In this document: one piece after another, positions 17,454 through 27,025 of the stretch
Layout: each line of letters starts with the position of its first letter
Position numbering within the stretch: the stretch's first letter is position 1
Source of the DNA: a bacterium 1xD42-87
GTDB lineage: Bacteria; Bacillota; Clostridia; Lachnospirales; Lachnospiraceae
Direction of reading: 5' to 3'
Length of the DNA: 64,000 nucleotides
Assembly (NCBI GenBank): GCA_003611805.1
Contig: RAYM01000005.1
Span: 1-64,000 of the forward strand
The notes under the pieces: generated by a model
What the model was told of the DNA's origin: nothing
Database searches by the model: none
Seen by the model: only the letters and a program-made list of their open reading frames with translations
Translations under genes and position numbers: made by a program

Positions 17454-19495
17454 TATGCTGTCACCATCCCAACAGACTGTAATTCAACGCTTGATTCCAC
17501 CTCGTTGTAGGACACAACAACCAGATCCCTGTAGTAGTCCTCTGTCAGCTTTTTAAAGTAAGCACGCACAATCGGTGAGGTAATCACAAGCGGGATCTTG
17601 CCCAGATCTTCCAGCTTCTTGATCTCTACGCCAAGAGACTCCATAATATCCTTCGTCTTTGCGGGATCGAGAGTCAGATACGCGCCCTGCTCCGTCTGCT
17701 TGACGCTCGCCATAATCTCCTGCTCCAGTTTCGGGTCTAACGTCACAACGCTGGTCGTCTCGTTTGCAGGGAAGAACTTGCCCGAAATCGCGCGTTTCAG
17801 ACTCTGTCTGACATACTCCGTCAGGATATCGGTGTCTCTGGTCGTCGGCGCGTAATCCGCCAGCGTCTCGAAAATGGTAAGCAGATCCCTGATGGAAATG
17901 CCTTCCCTTAAGAGGTTCTGCAATACTTTCTGTATCTCGCCGAGCCCCAGAAGCTTCGGATAAAGCTCCTCCACAAGCGAGGGATTGCTCTCCTTTAAGT
18001 TGTCCACCAGACTCTGTACATCCTGTCTCGTCAGGAGCTCGGATATGTACTGTCTGATAATTTCCGTCAGGTGCGTCGCAATGATGGACGGAGGATCCAC
18101 TACTGTATAGCCCATGCTCTCCGCACGTTCCCGCTGCCCCTCCGTGATCCAGATGGCGGGCAGGTGGAAGGACGGCTCGAAAGTCGGGATACCTGTGATC
18201 TCCTCCTCCACATAGCCGGGGTTCATCGCCATGTAGTGGTCGAAAAGGATCTCGCCCTCGCTGACCTGCACACCCTTTATTTTAATAATATATTGGTTTG
18301 GATTCAACTGTATGTTATCACGCAGACGAATAATCGGCACAACCGTACCGAGTTCCAGCGCGATCTGCCTTCTGATCATAACCACGCGATCCAGAAGGTC
18401 GCCTCCCTGGTTGACATCCGCCAGCGGAATAATGCCGTAGCCGAACTCCAGCTCGATGGGATCAACCTGTAAAAGCGAAGTGACATTCTCCGGCTGCCTG
18501 ATCTCCTCCGCCGCCGCTTCTTCCTCGTCCGCCTCGTGCTCAATCACCGCCGTCTCAATGGTGCCTGCCATCACTCTGCCGACTACAACGAATACCAGAC
18601 CAAGCCCCACGAACACAACCGGGTTCAGAGGGGTGACTATGCCCAGGAAAGCCAGAACCGCGCCCACCAGATACAGTACCTTGGGCGTACCGAAGAGCTG
18701 GCTGATCAGGACCGTGCCGAAATCCGCCTCCTTGGAACCCTTCGTCACAAGAATACCTGTGGCGAGAGAGATCAGCAGGGACGGGATCTGGCTCACCAGA
18801 CCGTCACCGATGGTAAGGATCGTGTATTTGTTCAGCGCCTCCGTCATCTCCATCCCCTGCCGTAACACACCGAATGCAATACCGCCCACGATATTGATGA
18901 ATGTGATCACCAGACCTGCGGTCGCGTCTCCCTTTACATACTTCACGGCACCGTCCATGGATCCGAAGAAAGTCGCTTCCTCCTGAATCTTTTCCCGGCG
19001 CTTTTTCGCCTCCTCATCCGTGATGGCGCCGGTGTTTAAGTCCGCATCGATTGCCATCTGCTTACCGGGCATCGCATCCAGCGTAAATCTCGCCGTCACC
19101 TCAGCCACACGCTCGGAACCTTTGTTGATAATCATAAACTGCACAATAATCAGAATGATGAACACCAAAATACCGATGACAAGATCACCGCCGCCCACGT
19201 ACTCGCCGAAGGTCTGCACCACGTTTCCGGCGTCGCCCTTAGACAGAATCAGTCTCGTCGAAGAGACGTTCAGGGCAATCCTGAAAATTGTCGTGAAGAG
19301 CAGGATTGTCGGATAGAAAGACATCTGCAGCACTTCGTTGGTGAACATACAGCCAAACATAATGGTAAAGGCGACCGCGATATTGCAAGCGAGGAGCACA
19401 TCCAAAAGCCCCGATCTGATCGGAACAATCAGCATGATAAAAGCCGCAAGCAGGTACATGGCAACGCCTACGTCTCCAATCTTCAATTTCTGCAT
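17453..19495 (-). CDS. flhA: Flagellar type III export gate protein FlhA
   Basis: 680 residues. About eight membrane helices occupy residues 10-310, with the family (FHIPEP) signature around GDLVIGILVFIILIIVQFMI and RVAEVTARFTLDAMPGKQMA, then a large cytosolic domain that docks export chaperones. Length is typical. It forms the proton-driven export gate with FlhB, FliP, FliQ and FliR, all encoded directly before it. Confidence 0.97.
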   Translation of the reverse strand: MQKLKIGDVGVAMYLLAAFIMLIVPIRSGLLDVLLACNIAVAFTIMFGCMFTNEVLQMSFYPTILLFTTIFRIALNVSSTRLILSKGDAGNVVQTFGEYVGGGDLVIGILVFIILIIVQFMIINKGSERVAEVTARFTLDAMPGKQMAIDADLNTGAITDEEAKKRREKIQEEATFFGSMDGAVKYVKGDATAGLVITFINIVGGIAFGVLRQGMEMTEALNKYTILTIGDGLVSQIPSLLISLATGILVTKGSKEADFGTVLISQLFGTPKVLYLVGAVLAFLGIVTPLNPVVFVGLGLVFVVVGRVMAGTIETAVIEHEADEEEAAAEEIRQPENVTSLLQVDPIELEFGYGIIPLADVNQGGDLLDRVVMIRRQIALELGTVVPIIRLRDNIQLNPNQYIIKIKGVQVSEGEILFDHYMAMNPGYVEEEITGIPTFEPSFHLPAIWITEGQRERAESMGYTVVDPPSIIATHLTEIIRQYISELLTRQDVQSLVDNLKESNPSLVEELYPKLLGLGEIQKVLQNLLREGISIRDLLTIFETLADYAPTTRDTDILTEYVRQSLKRAISGKFFPANETTSVVTLDPKLEQEIMASVKQTEQGAYLTLDPAKTKDIMESLGVEIKKLEDLGKIPLVITSPIVRAYFKKLTEDYYRDLVVVSYNEVESSVELQSVGMVTA

Positions 19496-19522
19496 CGCGA
19501 ATCACCTCCTTTCAAAATTTCC

Positions 19523-20635
19523 TTATACTTTCCCCTTCAAATGGTAGACGAAAGCCAGCACTTCCGCCACCGCCTGATACAGTTCCGGCGGCACTACGCT
19601 GCCCACGTCCACATTCGCGTAGAGCATACGTGCCAGGGGTTTGTTTTCTACAATCTCAATGTGGTTTTCCTTCGCCACATCCTTAATCTTCTGCGCCAGA
19701 TAATCGGCGCCCTTCGCCACCACATAGGGGGCGTCGTAAAGTTCAGGCTCATACTTGATCGCCACGGCAAAGTGGGTCGGGTTCGTGATAACCACATCCG
19801 CCTCAGGCAGCTGCTGCATCATGCGGCGTCTGGATGCCTCCATCATTCTCTGCCTCTGCTTGCCCTTGATCTGCGGATCACCTTCCTGGTTCTTGTACTC
19901 GTCCTTAACCTCCTGCTTTGTCATCTTCATGTCTTTCTTGAACTTGATCTTCTGATAGGCAAAGTCGGCGGCTGCAATCAACATATAGAAAAGGGATATC
20001 CGGATTCCCAGATTAATAACAAGTGTTCCGACCTGAGCGATTCCCTGATTCAGGGACACATCATACAGCATGTAAATCGGGGGCATGTTTTTCTCCAGGT
20101 AATTGTACACCACATACCCGATTAATGTCAGCTTCAATACGGATTTTAAGAGTTCCATCAGGGAATTTGCCGAAAAAATCCTCTTAACCCCGCTCACCGG
20201 ATTCAGTTTATTGAATTTCGGCTGGAGCGGCTTCGTCGTCATCTTCCACTTTACCTGTAAAAGGTTCGTGACAAAAGCCACCAGAAAACCCACCAGCAGA
20301 AACGGAGCGATAATCTGCAGGATCCGCAGCAGGGACTGCACAAAAAGCATCCGGAACGTCTGTGTCTGGATATGCCCGTCGTAGAGCTTCACATACGTCG
20401 GAATCTGGGAATAAATATCGTACATATTCCCCACAAAAACCGTTCCCATATATTCAACTAGGAAACGCATCATCAGAAAAGCGGCAAGCATCTCAAAGGC
20501 GCTGGTCACCTCCCTGCTCTTTGCCACCTGCCCTTCTTTTCGGGCATCCTCCAGCTTTTTACTGGTGGGTTCTTCGGTTTTTTCTCCGCCCGGACCATCC
20601 TTGGCAAAGAACTGGAGATTATACTCTAAGATCAA
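19523..20635 (-). CDS. flhB: Flagellar export substrate-switch protein FlhB
   Basis: 370 residues beginning at a TTG codon that overlaps the fliR stop (TTGA) with GGAGGGG upstream. Four membrane helices precede a cytosolic domain containing the autocleavage motif NPTH (VVITNPTHFAVAIKYEPE, about residue 280). Cleavage there switches export from rod/hook to filament substrates, in concert with FliK. The N-terminal GGEKTEEPTSKKLEDARKEG segment is diagnostic. Confidence 0.96.
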   Translation of the reverse strand: MILEYNLQFFAKDGPGGEKTEEPTSKKLEDARKEGQVAKSREVTSAFEMLAAFLMMRFLVEYMGTVFVGNMYDIYSQIPTYVKLYDGHIQTQTFRMLFVQSLLRILQIIAPFLLVGFLVAFVTNLLQVKWKMTTKPLQPKFNKLNPVSGVKRIFSANSLMELLKSVLKLTLIGYVVYNYLEKNMPPIYMLYDVSLNQGIAQVGTLVINLGIRISLFYMLIAAADFAYQKIKFKKDMKMTKQEVKDEYKNQEGDPQIKGKQRQRMMEASRRRMMQQLPEADVVITNPTHFAVAIKYEPELYDAPYVVAKGADYLAQKIKDVAKENHIEIVENKPLARMLYANVDVGSVVPPELYQAVAEVLAFVYHLKGKV

Positions 20636-21411
20636 ATCATCCCCTCCACAAAGGATACAATCATCCGCTTCATCTGTGTGAATATGTTGTCTGACAGTAC
20701 AGGCAGCATACGTACTGACAGGAAGAGGATCACCAGCCCCACAAGCACCTTAAGCTGCATACCGATAGCAAACATGTTAAGCTGCGGGGACACCTTTGCC
20801 AGCACGCCAAGCACACAGTTCAGAAAAATCATGGCACAGAAAATCGGCAGTATAATGCGGAATCCGATCGCTATATAATCCCCCAGGAACAGGAGAATGG
20901 ATTCCAGCAGCGCCTCCCGCTTAAAAACCGCGCCATTTATCGGAATTAAGGTAAAGGTATCTGCCAGCGCCCGGATCAGGTACTGGTACAGACCCGAAAT
21001 AATCATAAAAAGCGTAAACATGTACTGATAAAACACGCCCGTGAAGGTCGCCTGTTCCCTTGTCGTCGGGTCAATCAGCGAAACCATGGACAAACCGATC
21101 TCCATGTCCGCGATACTTCCCGCAAAGGAAGTCACCGTGGTGCATATCTGCGCACCCCAGCCGATCAGGAATCCCGTCAGCGCCTCCTTCATCACAATCA
21201 CCGCATATCCGAGAAGCGTGTTGTAAACCACCTCATTGCGGTCCAGCGACACATAGAGAAGATAAGCGAAAAAGATGCTGAAACCGATCTTCACCCGCCG
21301 CGGCACATTTGACATGCTGAAAAACGGAGCAACGTACACGAAGCAGCTGACCCGCACGAGAATCAACAGAAAATATTCCAAATCCGCATAAGTAAAGCTG
21401 ATATCTAGCAT
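20632..21411 (-). CDS. fliR: Flagellar export apparatus protein FliR
   Basis: 259 residues, strongly hydrophobic, with about six membrane helices. Family segments include FLLILVRVSCFVYVAPFFS near the N-terminus and LNCVLGVLAKVSPQLNMF later. It forms the export gate core with FliP and FliQ. It overlaps flhB by four bases. Confidence 0.95.
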   Translation of the reverse strand: MLDISFTYADLEYFLLILVRVSCFVYVAPFFSMSNVPRRVKIGFSIFFAYLLYVSLDRNEVVYNTLLGYAVIVMKEALTGFLIGWGAQICTTVTSFAGSIADMEIGLSMVSLIDPTTREQATFTGVFYQYMFTLFMIISGLYQYLIRALADTFTLIPINGAVFKREALLESILLFLGDYIAIGFRIILPIFCAMIFLNCVLGVLAKVSPQLNMFAIGMQLKVLVGLVILFLSVRMLPVLSDNIFTQMKRMIVSFVEGMI

Positions 21412-21441
21412 ATTGTCACTTTCCCACAGCAGAAATTACCT

Positions 21442-21711
21442 TTATCCAAGATAAAGATTAAAATCAGTCCACAGCCCTGTCATAAACTCCACCATGCTAT
21501 TCATAACCCAGTGCCCCATGACAATCAGCGACAGAAAAATCGCCAACACCTTCGGCACAAAGGTAAGCGTCTGCTCCTGGATGGATGTGACAGTCTGAAA
21601 AATACTCACAATCAAACCGACGCACAGGGATACCAGCAGCATCGGCGCACTGCATTTGATAATTGTATAGATTGCCTGTTCGGCAATGGCTGTGACGTCA
21701 TTGACTGTCAT
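21442..21711 (-). CDS. fliQ: Flagellar export apparatus protein FliQ
   Basis: 89 residues, the family's usual size, with two membrane helices (about 15-38 and 50-75). I chose the ATG nine bases after AGGAG rather than the GTG two codons earlier, which would leave only three bases of spacing. Motifs seen: CSAPMLLVSLCVGLIVSIFQ and QTLTFVPKVLAIF. Confidence 0.95.
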   Translation of the reverse strand: MTVNDVTAIAEQAIYTIIKCSAPMLLVSLCVGLIVSIFQTVTSIQEQTLTFVPKVLAIFLSLIVMGHWVMNSMVEFMTGLWTDFNLYLG

Positions 21712-21723
21712 CTGCACTCACTC

Positions 21724-22644
21724 CTAATAATAGAATGTTTCTACTACTCCCTTAATTACCAGATACCAGCCGTCCGCCAGCACGAACAGCAGAATCTTGA
21801 AGGGCATGGAAATCGTGGTCGGCGGCAGCATCATCATACCCATACTCATCAGCGTGGATGCCACCACCATATCAATCACAATAAACGGAATATAAATGAG
21901 GAAACCGATAATAAACGCCTGCCGCAGCTCGTTGATAATAAACGCGGGCACCAGCACGCTGATCGGTATGTCGTCCAATTCGCCGCTCCATTCAGTCCGG
22001 GAGAGATCCATGAAGAAATTGACATCGCTCATCTGGGTCTGCCCATACATAAACTGCCTGATCGGCGCCGCAGCCGCCGTAAGCGCCTCCTCCTGCGTCA
22101 GTTCCCCCGCCTCAAAAGGCACTATCGCATCCGTATAAACTGCCGCTATTGTAGGCTGCATCACATAGAAAGTCAAAAACAGGGCGATGCCGATCAGCAC
22201 CGTATTTGGTGGAGCCGTCTGCGTGTTTAATGCCTGTCTCGTAAAATGGAGTACAATAATAATCCTCGTAAACGAGGTTAACATAATAATCAATGACGGT
22301 GCAATAGCAATCAAGGTAAGAATCATCAGAATACGCAGTGTACCGTTCACACTGCCATTACCATTGTTGTACGTAACCGTCACCGTATTGGCGATATTCA
22401 GTTCAGCCAGATCTTCGGCACTCTCCGAAGCACCGGGCGGGTCCACATTGGTTCTCTCATTTTCCGTACCGGTGAGATTGGAGTCCCGGTAAGGGGTATC
22501 AGTCACCACTGATTCCGTCACCGCTTCGGGTCTGTTATCCTCCACTGCATAGGCGCTCTGCCCCCAGCTAAGATACAATATGCCTGCCACCATCAGCAGG
22601 CATATTAATTTTGCCAAATGATATCCGGAAAAATATCTCTTCAT
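21724..22644 (-). CDS. fliP: Flagellar export gate protein FliP
   Basis: 306 residues. An N-terminal signal peptide (hydrophobic LAKLICLLMVAGILYLSWG, likely cut near SAYA) and a periplasmic-side insert of about 60 residues precede the conserved part: IAPSLIIMLTSFTRIIIVLH, TQTAPPNTVLIGIALFLT and FVIIDMVV-like helices (IPFIVIDMVVASTLMSMGMM). It assembles as the pentameric base of the export gate. Start overlaps fliO by ATGA. Confidence 0.95.
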   Translation of the reverse strand: MKRYFSGYHLAKLICLLMVAGILYLSWGQSAYAVEDNRPEAVTESVVTDTPYRDSNLTGTENERTNVDPPGASESAEDLAELNIANTVTVTYNNGNGSVNGTLRILMILTLIAIAPSLIIMLTSFTRIIIVLHFTRQALNTQTAPPNTVLIGIALFLTFYVMQPTIAAVYTDAIVPFEAGELTQEEALTAAAAPIRQFMYGQTQMSDVNFFMDLSRTEWSGELDDIPISVLVPAFIINELRQAFIIGFLIYIPFIVIDMVVASTLMSMGMMMLPPTTISMPFKILLFVLADGWYLVIKGVVETFYY

Positions 22645-23030
22645 TCGTCTCGCCCGTCTTCTTTTTCCAGGATTCTTTCTTTCTGTATTTTTGCGAGTAC
22701 ATCCCTAAAAGTGGATGCACTACCTAAAGACCCCTCGGGAAAGCTTAAATCCTCCTCGGGAATCTCTGATAACATTGTAACAGTATCTTTGCAGACTGCA
22801 ACTGCCAAATACTTCCGTCCGATCCGAACAATCTGCACGTACTTATTATTTGACAGCCGGAGCGACTCAATCAGCTCCATGTTCGCGCCCACAGACCTGC
22901 TCTTCTGGTAACCCCCGATCCATCTGGTCACAAGGGCGGTGATCGCCAGCACAAACACAAACAGCAGCAATACCGTCATAAACTGCACATAGGAGTCAGT
23001 CCTGTCTGATAATGCAGCGGTAAGAAGCAT
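22641..23030 (-). CDS. fliO: Flagellar biosynthesis protein FliO (FliZ)
   Basis: 129 residues. One membrane helix (about 16-38, FMTVLLLFVFVLAITALVTR) is followed by a small soluble domain with RSVGANMELIESLRLSNNKY and QIVRIGRKYLAVAVCKDTV, the pattern of FliO, which helps FliP ring assembly. It begins at TAATG overlapping the cheY stop and overlaps fliP by four bases. Confidence 0.88.
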   Translation of the reverse strand: MLLTAALSDRTDSYVQFMTVLLLFVFVLAITALVTRWIGGYQKSRSVGANMELIESLRLSNNKYVQIVRIGRKYLAVAVCKDTVTMLSEIPEEDLSFPEGSLGSASTFRDVLAKIQKERILEKEDGRDE

Positions 23031-23392
23031 TATCCGACAACCTTCTTCACAGCCTCTAAGACACGGTCAGCCTGGAAAGGTTTTACGATGAAATCCTTGG
23101 CGCCGGACTGAATGGATTCGATAACCATTGCCTGCTGACCCATGGCGGAACACATAATAACCATAGCGCCGGGATCGCCCTCTTTAATCTTCTTGAGAGC
23201 CTGGATACCATCCATCTCAGGCATCGTGATGTCCATCAGCACAAGATCGGGTTTCAGCTCGTTGTACTTCTCAACCGCTTTTGCGCCGTTCTCAGCCTCT
23301 CCTGCCACGTTATAGCCATTCTTTGTCAGGATGTCCTTGATCATCATTCGCATAAACGCTGCATCATCACATACTAAAATATTTTTTGCCAT
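23030..23392 (-). CDS. cheY: Chemotaxis response regulator CheY
   Basis: 120 residues, a single receiver domain. The acid pocket D9-D10, phospho-acceptor D54 (LVLMDITMPEMDG), the switch Ser in MCSAMGQ and the lysine in FIVKPFQ are all present. Phosphorylated by CheA, it binds the FliM/FliY switch to control motor rotation. It lies between fliY and fliO, as in Bacillus. Confidence 0.95.
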   Translation of the reverse strand: MAKNILVCDDAAFMRMMIKDILTKNGYNVAGEAENGAKAVEKYNELKPDLVLMDITMPEMDGIQALKKIKEGDPGAMVIMCSAMGQQAMVIESIQSGAKDFIVKPFQADRVLEAVKKVVG

Positions 23393-23412
23393 CTCTCTTC
23401 TCCTATCACATA

Positions 23413-24618
23413 TTATTTGATAATTTCGGTTACCCGAATACCAAAGCTTTCCTCAATAACTACTACTTCACCTTTTGCTACGAACTTGCCGTTGACCAGA
23501 ATATCAATCGGTTCACCAGCAATCTTATCCAGTTCAATGATCGTGCCCGGTGCAAATTCCAGAATCTCCGAAATGGACTTGGATGTTCTGCCCAGCTCTA
23601 CCGTTACTTCCAACGGCACATCCTTGATCAGTTCGATATTTTCCTGACTCTGCAGCGGGTTGAAATCGCTGGCGAAACTCTGGAACTGAACAGGCTGCAC
23701 ATTCATATTAGGCTGCGGCATCATTTGGGGCATCATCTGCATCTGCGGCATCATCTGGGGCATTCCCATCTGTGGCATTCCCATCTGCATCTGGCTCATA
23801 TCCATCTGCGGCATCTGCTGCTGCGGCATTGGTTGCGGTGCAGGAGCCGGCGCTGGCGCCGCTGGTGCAGGTGCGGGAGCCGCGGCAGGTGCAGGTGTCT
23901 CATCGCCACCCTGGCTGGTAATGAAGGTATCATAAATTTCCTTCGCGAACTCCACTGGGTACAACTGCATAATCGTGGAATCCACCAACTCGTCAATCTG
24001 CATCCTGAAGGAAATCTTTACGAAAGTGCCGCTCAGGAACTCTGCGATATCGCCGCCTGACTTAAACGCCGTCAGATCTACCAGACTTGCCTCCGGCGGG
24101 CTGATATCAATCATCTTTCCGAGCATGGTAGAAAGTGACGTGGCAGAGGAACCCATCATCTGGTTCATCGCCTCTGAGATCGCGGAGAGATGCAGCTCTC
24201 CCAACTCCCCGTCCGTATTGCTGCCATCACCGCCCATCATCAGGTCGGTAATGATCTTTACATCATGCTCCTTTAAGATCAGGATATTCGATCCATCCAG
24301 TCCCTGGGTATATTTAATCAGAATAAATACGCAGGGCTTTTCATAATCTTCCAGTACATTCTTCCAAGTTGCCATCTTAACCACAGGCGTCGTAATATTG
24401 ACCTTGCGGTTTACAATGGAGAACAGGGTGGTAGCAGATGCGCCCATGCTGATATTGGCAACTTCGCCGACAGCGTCCTTCTCGATATCCGACAGAAGCG
24501 AATCATCCGCTTCATCTCCGACGAAACCTGCGGTACTTTCATCCGCGGCATCCCCGGAAGAATCGTCTGTACCATTCAAAAGCGCATTTATTTCATCCTG
24601 TGATAACATTCCGTCCAT
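23413..24618 (-). CDS. fliY: Flagellar switch protein FliY (CheC-like domain fused to FliN domain)
   Basis: 401 residues. The N-terminal LSQDEINALLNG resembles the CheY-binding peptide of FliM. The CheC-like domain keeps two phosphatase sites, D48/E52/N55 and S145/E149/N152, so it probably dephosphorylates CheY-P at the motor. A linker at about 225-305 is first Ala/Pro-rich and then a Met/Gln/Pro-rich repeat (PQMxMPQM type), far from usual composition. The C-terminal FliN/SpoA domain (about 310-400) has LEVTVELGRTSKSISEIL and VVIEESFGIRVTEI. It builds the C-ring with FliM and FliG. Confidence 0.94.
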   Translation of the reverse strand: MDGMLSQDEINALLNGTDDSSGDAADESTAGFVGDEADDSLLSDIEKDAVGEVANISMGASATTLFSIVNRKVNITTPVVKMATWKNVLEDYEKPCVFILIKYTQGLDGSNILILKEHDVKIITDLMMGGDGSNTDGELGELHLSAISEAMNQMMGSSATSLSTMLGKMIDISPPEASLVDLTAFKSGGDIAEFLSGTFVKISFRMQIDELVDSTIMQLYPVEFAKEIYDTFITSQGGDETPAPAAAPAPAPAAPAPAPAPQPMPQQQMPQMDMSQMQMGMPQMGMPQMMPQMQMMPQMMPQPNMNVQPVQFQSFASDFNPLQSQENIELIKDVPLEVTVELGRTSKSISEILEFAPGTIIELDKIAGEPIDILVNGKFVAKGEVVVIEESFGIRVTEIIK

Positions 24619-24622
24619 GCTT

Positions 24623-25606
24623 TTATTCCTCCCCCTCTCTGATCACCGAAGTGACTCTCACAGCGTTCTTCTCCCGGCTGGTTCCCGGAAGTGCGGTGAA
24701 TTTTCTGATATTACCCACATACACCGTAAGATCCTGTTCTACCTCGGTATCTAATCGTATGATGTCGCCGATCTGCAGATTTACAAAATCGGCAACCGAT
24801 ATGCTCGTCTTTCCCAGCACTGCCTTGACAGGAACATCCACTCTCTTGATGAGCGCTTCGATGTACTCCTCGAAATCCTCGTCATCCGATTCCTGCAGAT
24901 TCGCGTACCAGAACTTCGTATTGAGCTTATCCATGACGCTCTCCAACGTGAAGAAGGGGAGACATACATTCATAAACCCTTCCACTTCACCCACCTTCAT
25001 ATTTAAGGTGACAATGGCTATCATATCATTCGGTGCAATAATCTGTGCGAACTGGGAATTCGTCTCAATTCTCTCCAACATGGGATTAATGTCCACCACG
25101 TTCTTCCATGGTTCCCGCATAAGCTGCATACAGACTACCATCATCTTCTCTATGATCGTCATCTCAATCTCGGTGAACTCCCTGCCCTTTTCCAACGGGT
25201 CACCGGCACCGCCCAACATCCGGTCTATCATGGTAAATCCCAACTGGGATGCCAGCTCAATCAAAATCATTCCACCCAGCGGATGAAAATTGACTACACC
25301 CAGAATAACCGGATTCGAAAGGGAGTTGGAAAACTCCGAAAAGATAACCGTCTCGGAACTGGTTACCGATATCTGTATATTCTTTCGAAGATATACCTGC
25401 AGGCTCGTGGAAAGCAGCCGCCCGTAATGCTCGTATATAATTTCCAAAGTGCGCAGATGTTCTCTTGAGAACTTGGTCGGACGCTTAAAGTCGTAATCCT
25501 TAATCTGTTTATCATCCGCGCCATTCAGTTCATTCGTGTCCAACTCACCGCTGCTCAGAGCGGCAAGCAGATTATCTATCTCGCTCTGTGATAGTACCTC
25601 ACCCAC
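24623..25606 (-). CDS. fliM: Flagellar motor switch protein FliM
   Basis: 327 residues with a GTG start preceded by AGGAGGTGAACTTTC. The N-terminal VLSQSEIDNLLAAL peptide binds CheY-P. The middle CheC-like domain contains FHPLGGMILIELASQLGF and the DRMLGGAGDPLEKGREFTEI core; a C-terminal SpoA domain ends the protein. It is followed by fliY after four bases. Confidence 0.96.
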   Translation of the reverse strand: MGEVLSQSEIDNLLAALSSGELDTNELNGADDKQIKDYDFKRPTKFSREHLRTLEIIYEHYGRLLSTSLQVYLRKNIQISVTSSETVIFSEFSNSLSNPVILGVVNFHPLGGMILIELASQLGFTMIDRMLGGAGDPLEKGREFTEIEMTIIEKMMVVCMQLMREPWKNVVDINPMLERIETNSQFAQIIAPNDMIAIVTLNMKVGEVEGFMNVCLPFFTLESVMDKLNTKFWYANLQESDDEDFEEYIEALIKRVDVPVKAVLGKTSISVADFVNLQIGDIIRLDTEVEQDLTVYVGNIRKFTALPGTSREKNAVRVTSVIREGEE

Positions 25607-25646
25607 GAAAGTTCACCTCCTGTGGCAGTGTCATTTAGTCTAAGTA

Positions 25647-26174
25647 CTATCCAAACATGATGTCGCCAAAGGACACGTTATAGATAAACTTGGAATCAAA
25701 CATGGTTTGTATTCTACCGATAATTTCCTTCTTAATCGCTTCCTGATTGTCACGCGCTTCTTCCGCCGTGTAGTGGGCGAAAACGCTGTTGATCTCATCT
25801 TTAATCAGGCCTTCCATCGTCGCCAGGCTTTCTGCGGAGCCATACTCCTTATAGCCGTCAGCCTTTGTGTTAATGGAAAGGGTAATGGAAACGACACAAT
25901 AGTGATCCTTATCTTCCCCCTCGTTCTTTTTCAGCGGGATCGTCATAGGTTCCGCAAAAGAGTAAGTCTCTGTATCCGCCATGGAAACAGCTTCCTCCGC
26001 CCCGGCGCCCTCTGTGCCGGAGGACAGCTCCAGATTCAGAGCCGTAGCGATGTTGTCAACCAGCGCGGCAGTCTTCTTGGAAGCGCCCGTCACACTGAAC
26101 ATCATTATGGCGGTCAATACAATGTTTACAATCAACAACGCCAGAATAATAACGGAAATCAGATTCTTTTTCAT
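25647..26174 (-). CDS. fliL: Flagellar basal body-associated protein FliL
   Basis: 175 residues: one N-terminal membrane helix (about 5-27, LISVIILALLIVNIVLTAIM) and an extracytoplasmic domain with VVSITLSINTKADGYKEYG and a C-terminal YNVSFGDIMFG. It forms rings around the stator and supports motor torque. It sits between motB and fliM. Confidence 0.88.
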   Translation of the reverse strand: MKKNLISVIILALLIVNIVLTAIMMFSVTGASKKTAALVDNIATALNLELSSGTEGAGAEEAVSMADTETYSFAEPMTIPLKKNEGEDKDHYCVVSITLSINTKADGYKEYGSAESLATMEGLIKDEINSVFAHYTAEEARDNQEAIKKEIIGRIQTMFDSKFIYNVSFGDIMFG

Positions 26175-26206
26175 AATCTTCGTCTTCTCCTTCTACACTT
26201 ATCTTC

Positions 26207-27025
26207 TTAATAAGAACTGAGAGAATTATATATTTTAATCTCAACTCTTCTGTTCTTCGCTCTTCCCTCAGGCGTGGCATTGTCCGCCACCGGAAGATAT
26301 TCACCGCGGCCCGCATGTTTGATGTTCGCCGGGTTCAGATTTGTGATCGAGAGGATATAGTCAAATACCGATAACGCGCGCCCCGAACTCAATTCGTTGT
26401 TATTGGAATACTTTGCGCCTGACATAGGAACATTATCCGTATGTCCCTCAATCTCAATCGTACCTTCCGCATAACGTTCCAGAATCAGGCCCACCTGATC
26501 CAGAACCGGTTTCGCCTCGTCTTTCAAAAGTGTGCTGCCCGAGTCAAAAAGCAGCGACCCTTTCAACGTAAGCTGGACAAACTGTGCGGTAAACTGTATC
26601 TCCACCTCATCCGCCATATCCCTCTCGTCGACCGCCTCCTGAATCTTCTCGGCAAGCGTTTCGGATTCCTCCATCTGCGCTTCCTCAAGCTGCTCTTTTG
26701 CAGCAGCCGCACCATCGGCCACATCCTCGGATATAATCTCGCCGTCGTCCATCTTGCCTGTACTGTTTATAAATTCATCCAGTTCATTGAGCTGGCTGAC
26801 ACCGTTGCTGATCAGCATACCGTCACCGATCGCCTGCGCGCCTCCTTCAAACACTGAAAACATCTGATTAAAGGAAGCCACAACCTTTTCCTGCTTCACC
26901 TCGTCGACCGTAGACATCGAGAACAACAGCACAAAGAAGCATAGCAGAAGGTTCATCAGGTCAGAGAACGTGGCCATCCACGCCGGACTGCCCTTGGGGG
27001 CCTCTTCCTGCTGCTTCTTAGCCAT
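26207..27025 (-). CDS. motB: Flagellar stator protein MotB
   Basis: 272 residues from the ATG preceded by GGAGGTGAGGCGG; an upstream extension of the frame lies inside motA and is less likely. The membrane helix (about 16-40) carries the proton/ion-binding D22 in MATFSDLMNLLLCFFVLLFS. A plug/linker region follows, then an OmpA-type peptidoglycan-binding domain (GTIEIEGHTDNVPMSGAKYS, RALSVFDYI, RAKNRRVEI). It overlaps motA by eight bases. Confidence 0.96.
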   Translation of the reverse strand: MAKKQQEEAPKGSPAWMATFSDLMNLLLCFFVLLFSMSTVDEVKQEKVVASFNQMFSVFEGGAQAIGDGMLISNGVSQLNELDEFINSTGKMDDGEIISEDVADGAAAAKEQLEEAQMEESETLAEKIQEAVDERDMADEVEIQFTAQFVQLTLKGSLLFDSGSTLLKDEAKPVLDQVGLILERYAEGTIEIEGHTDNVPMSGAKYSNNNELSSGRALSVFDYILSITNLNPANIKHAGRGEYLPVADNATPEGRAKNRRVEIKIYNSLSSY

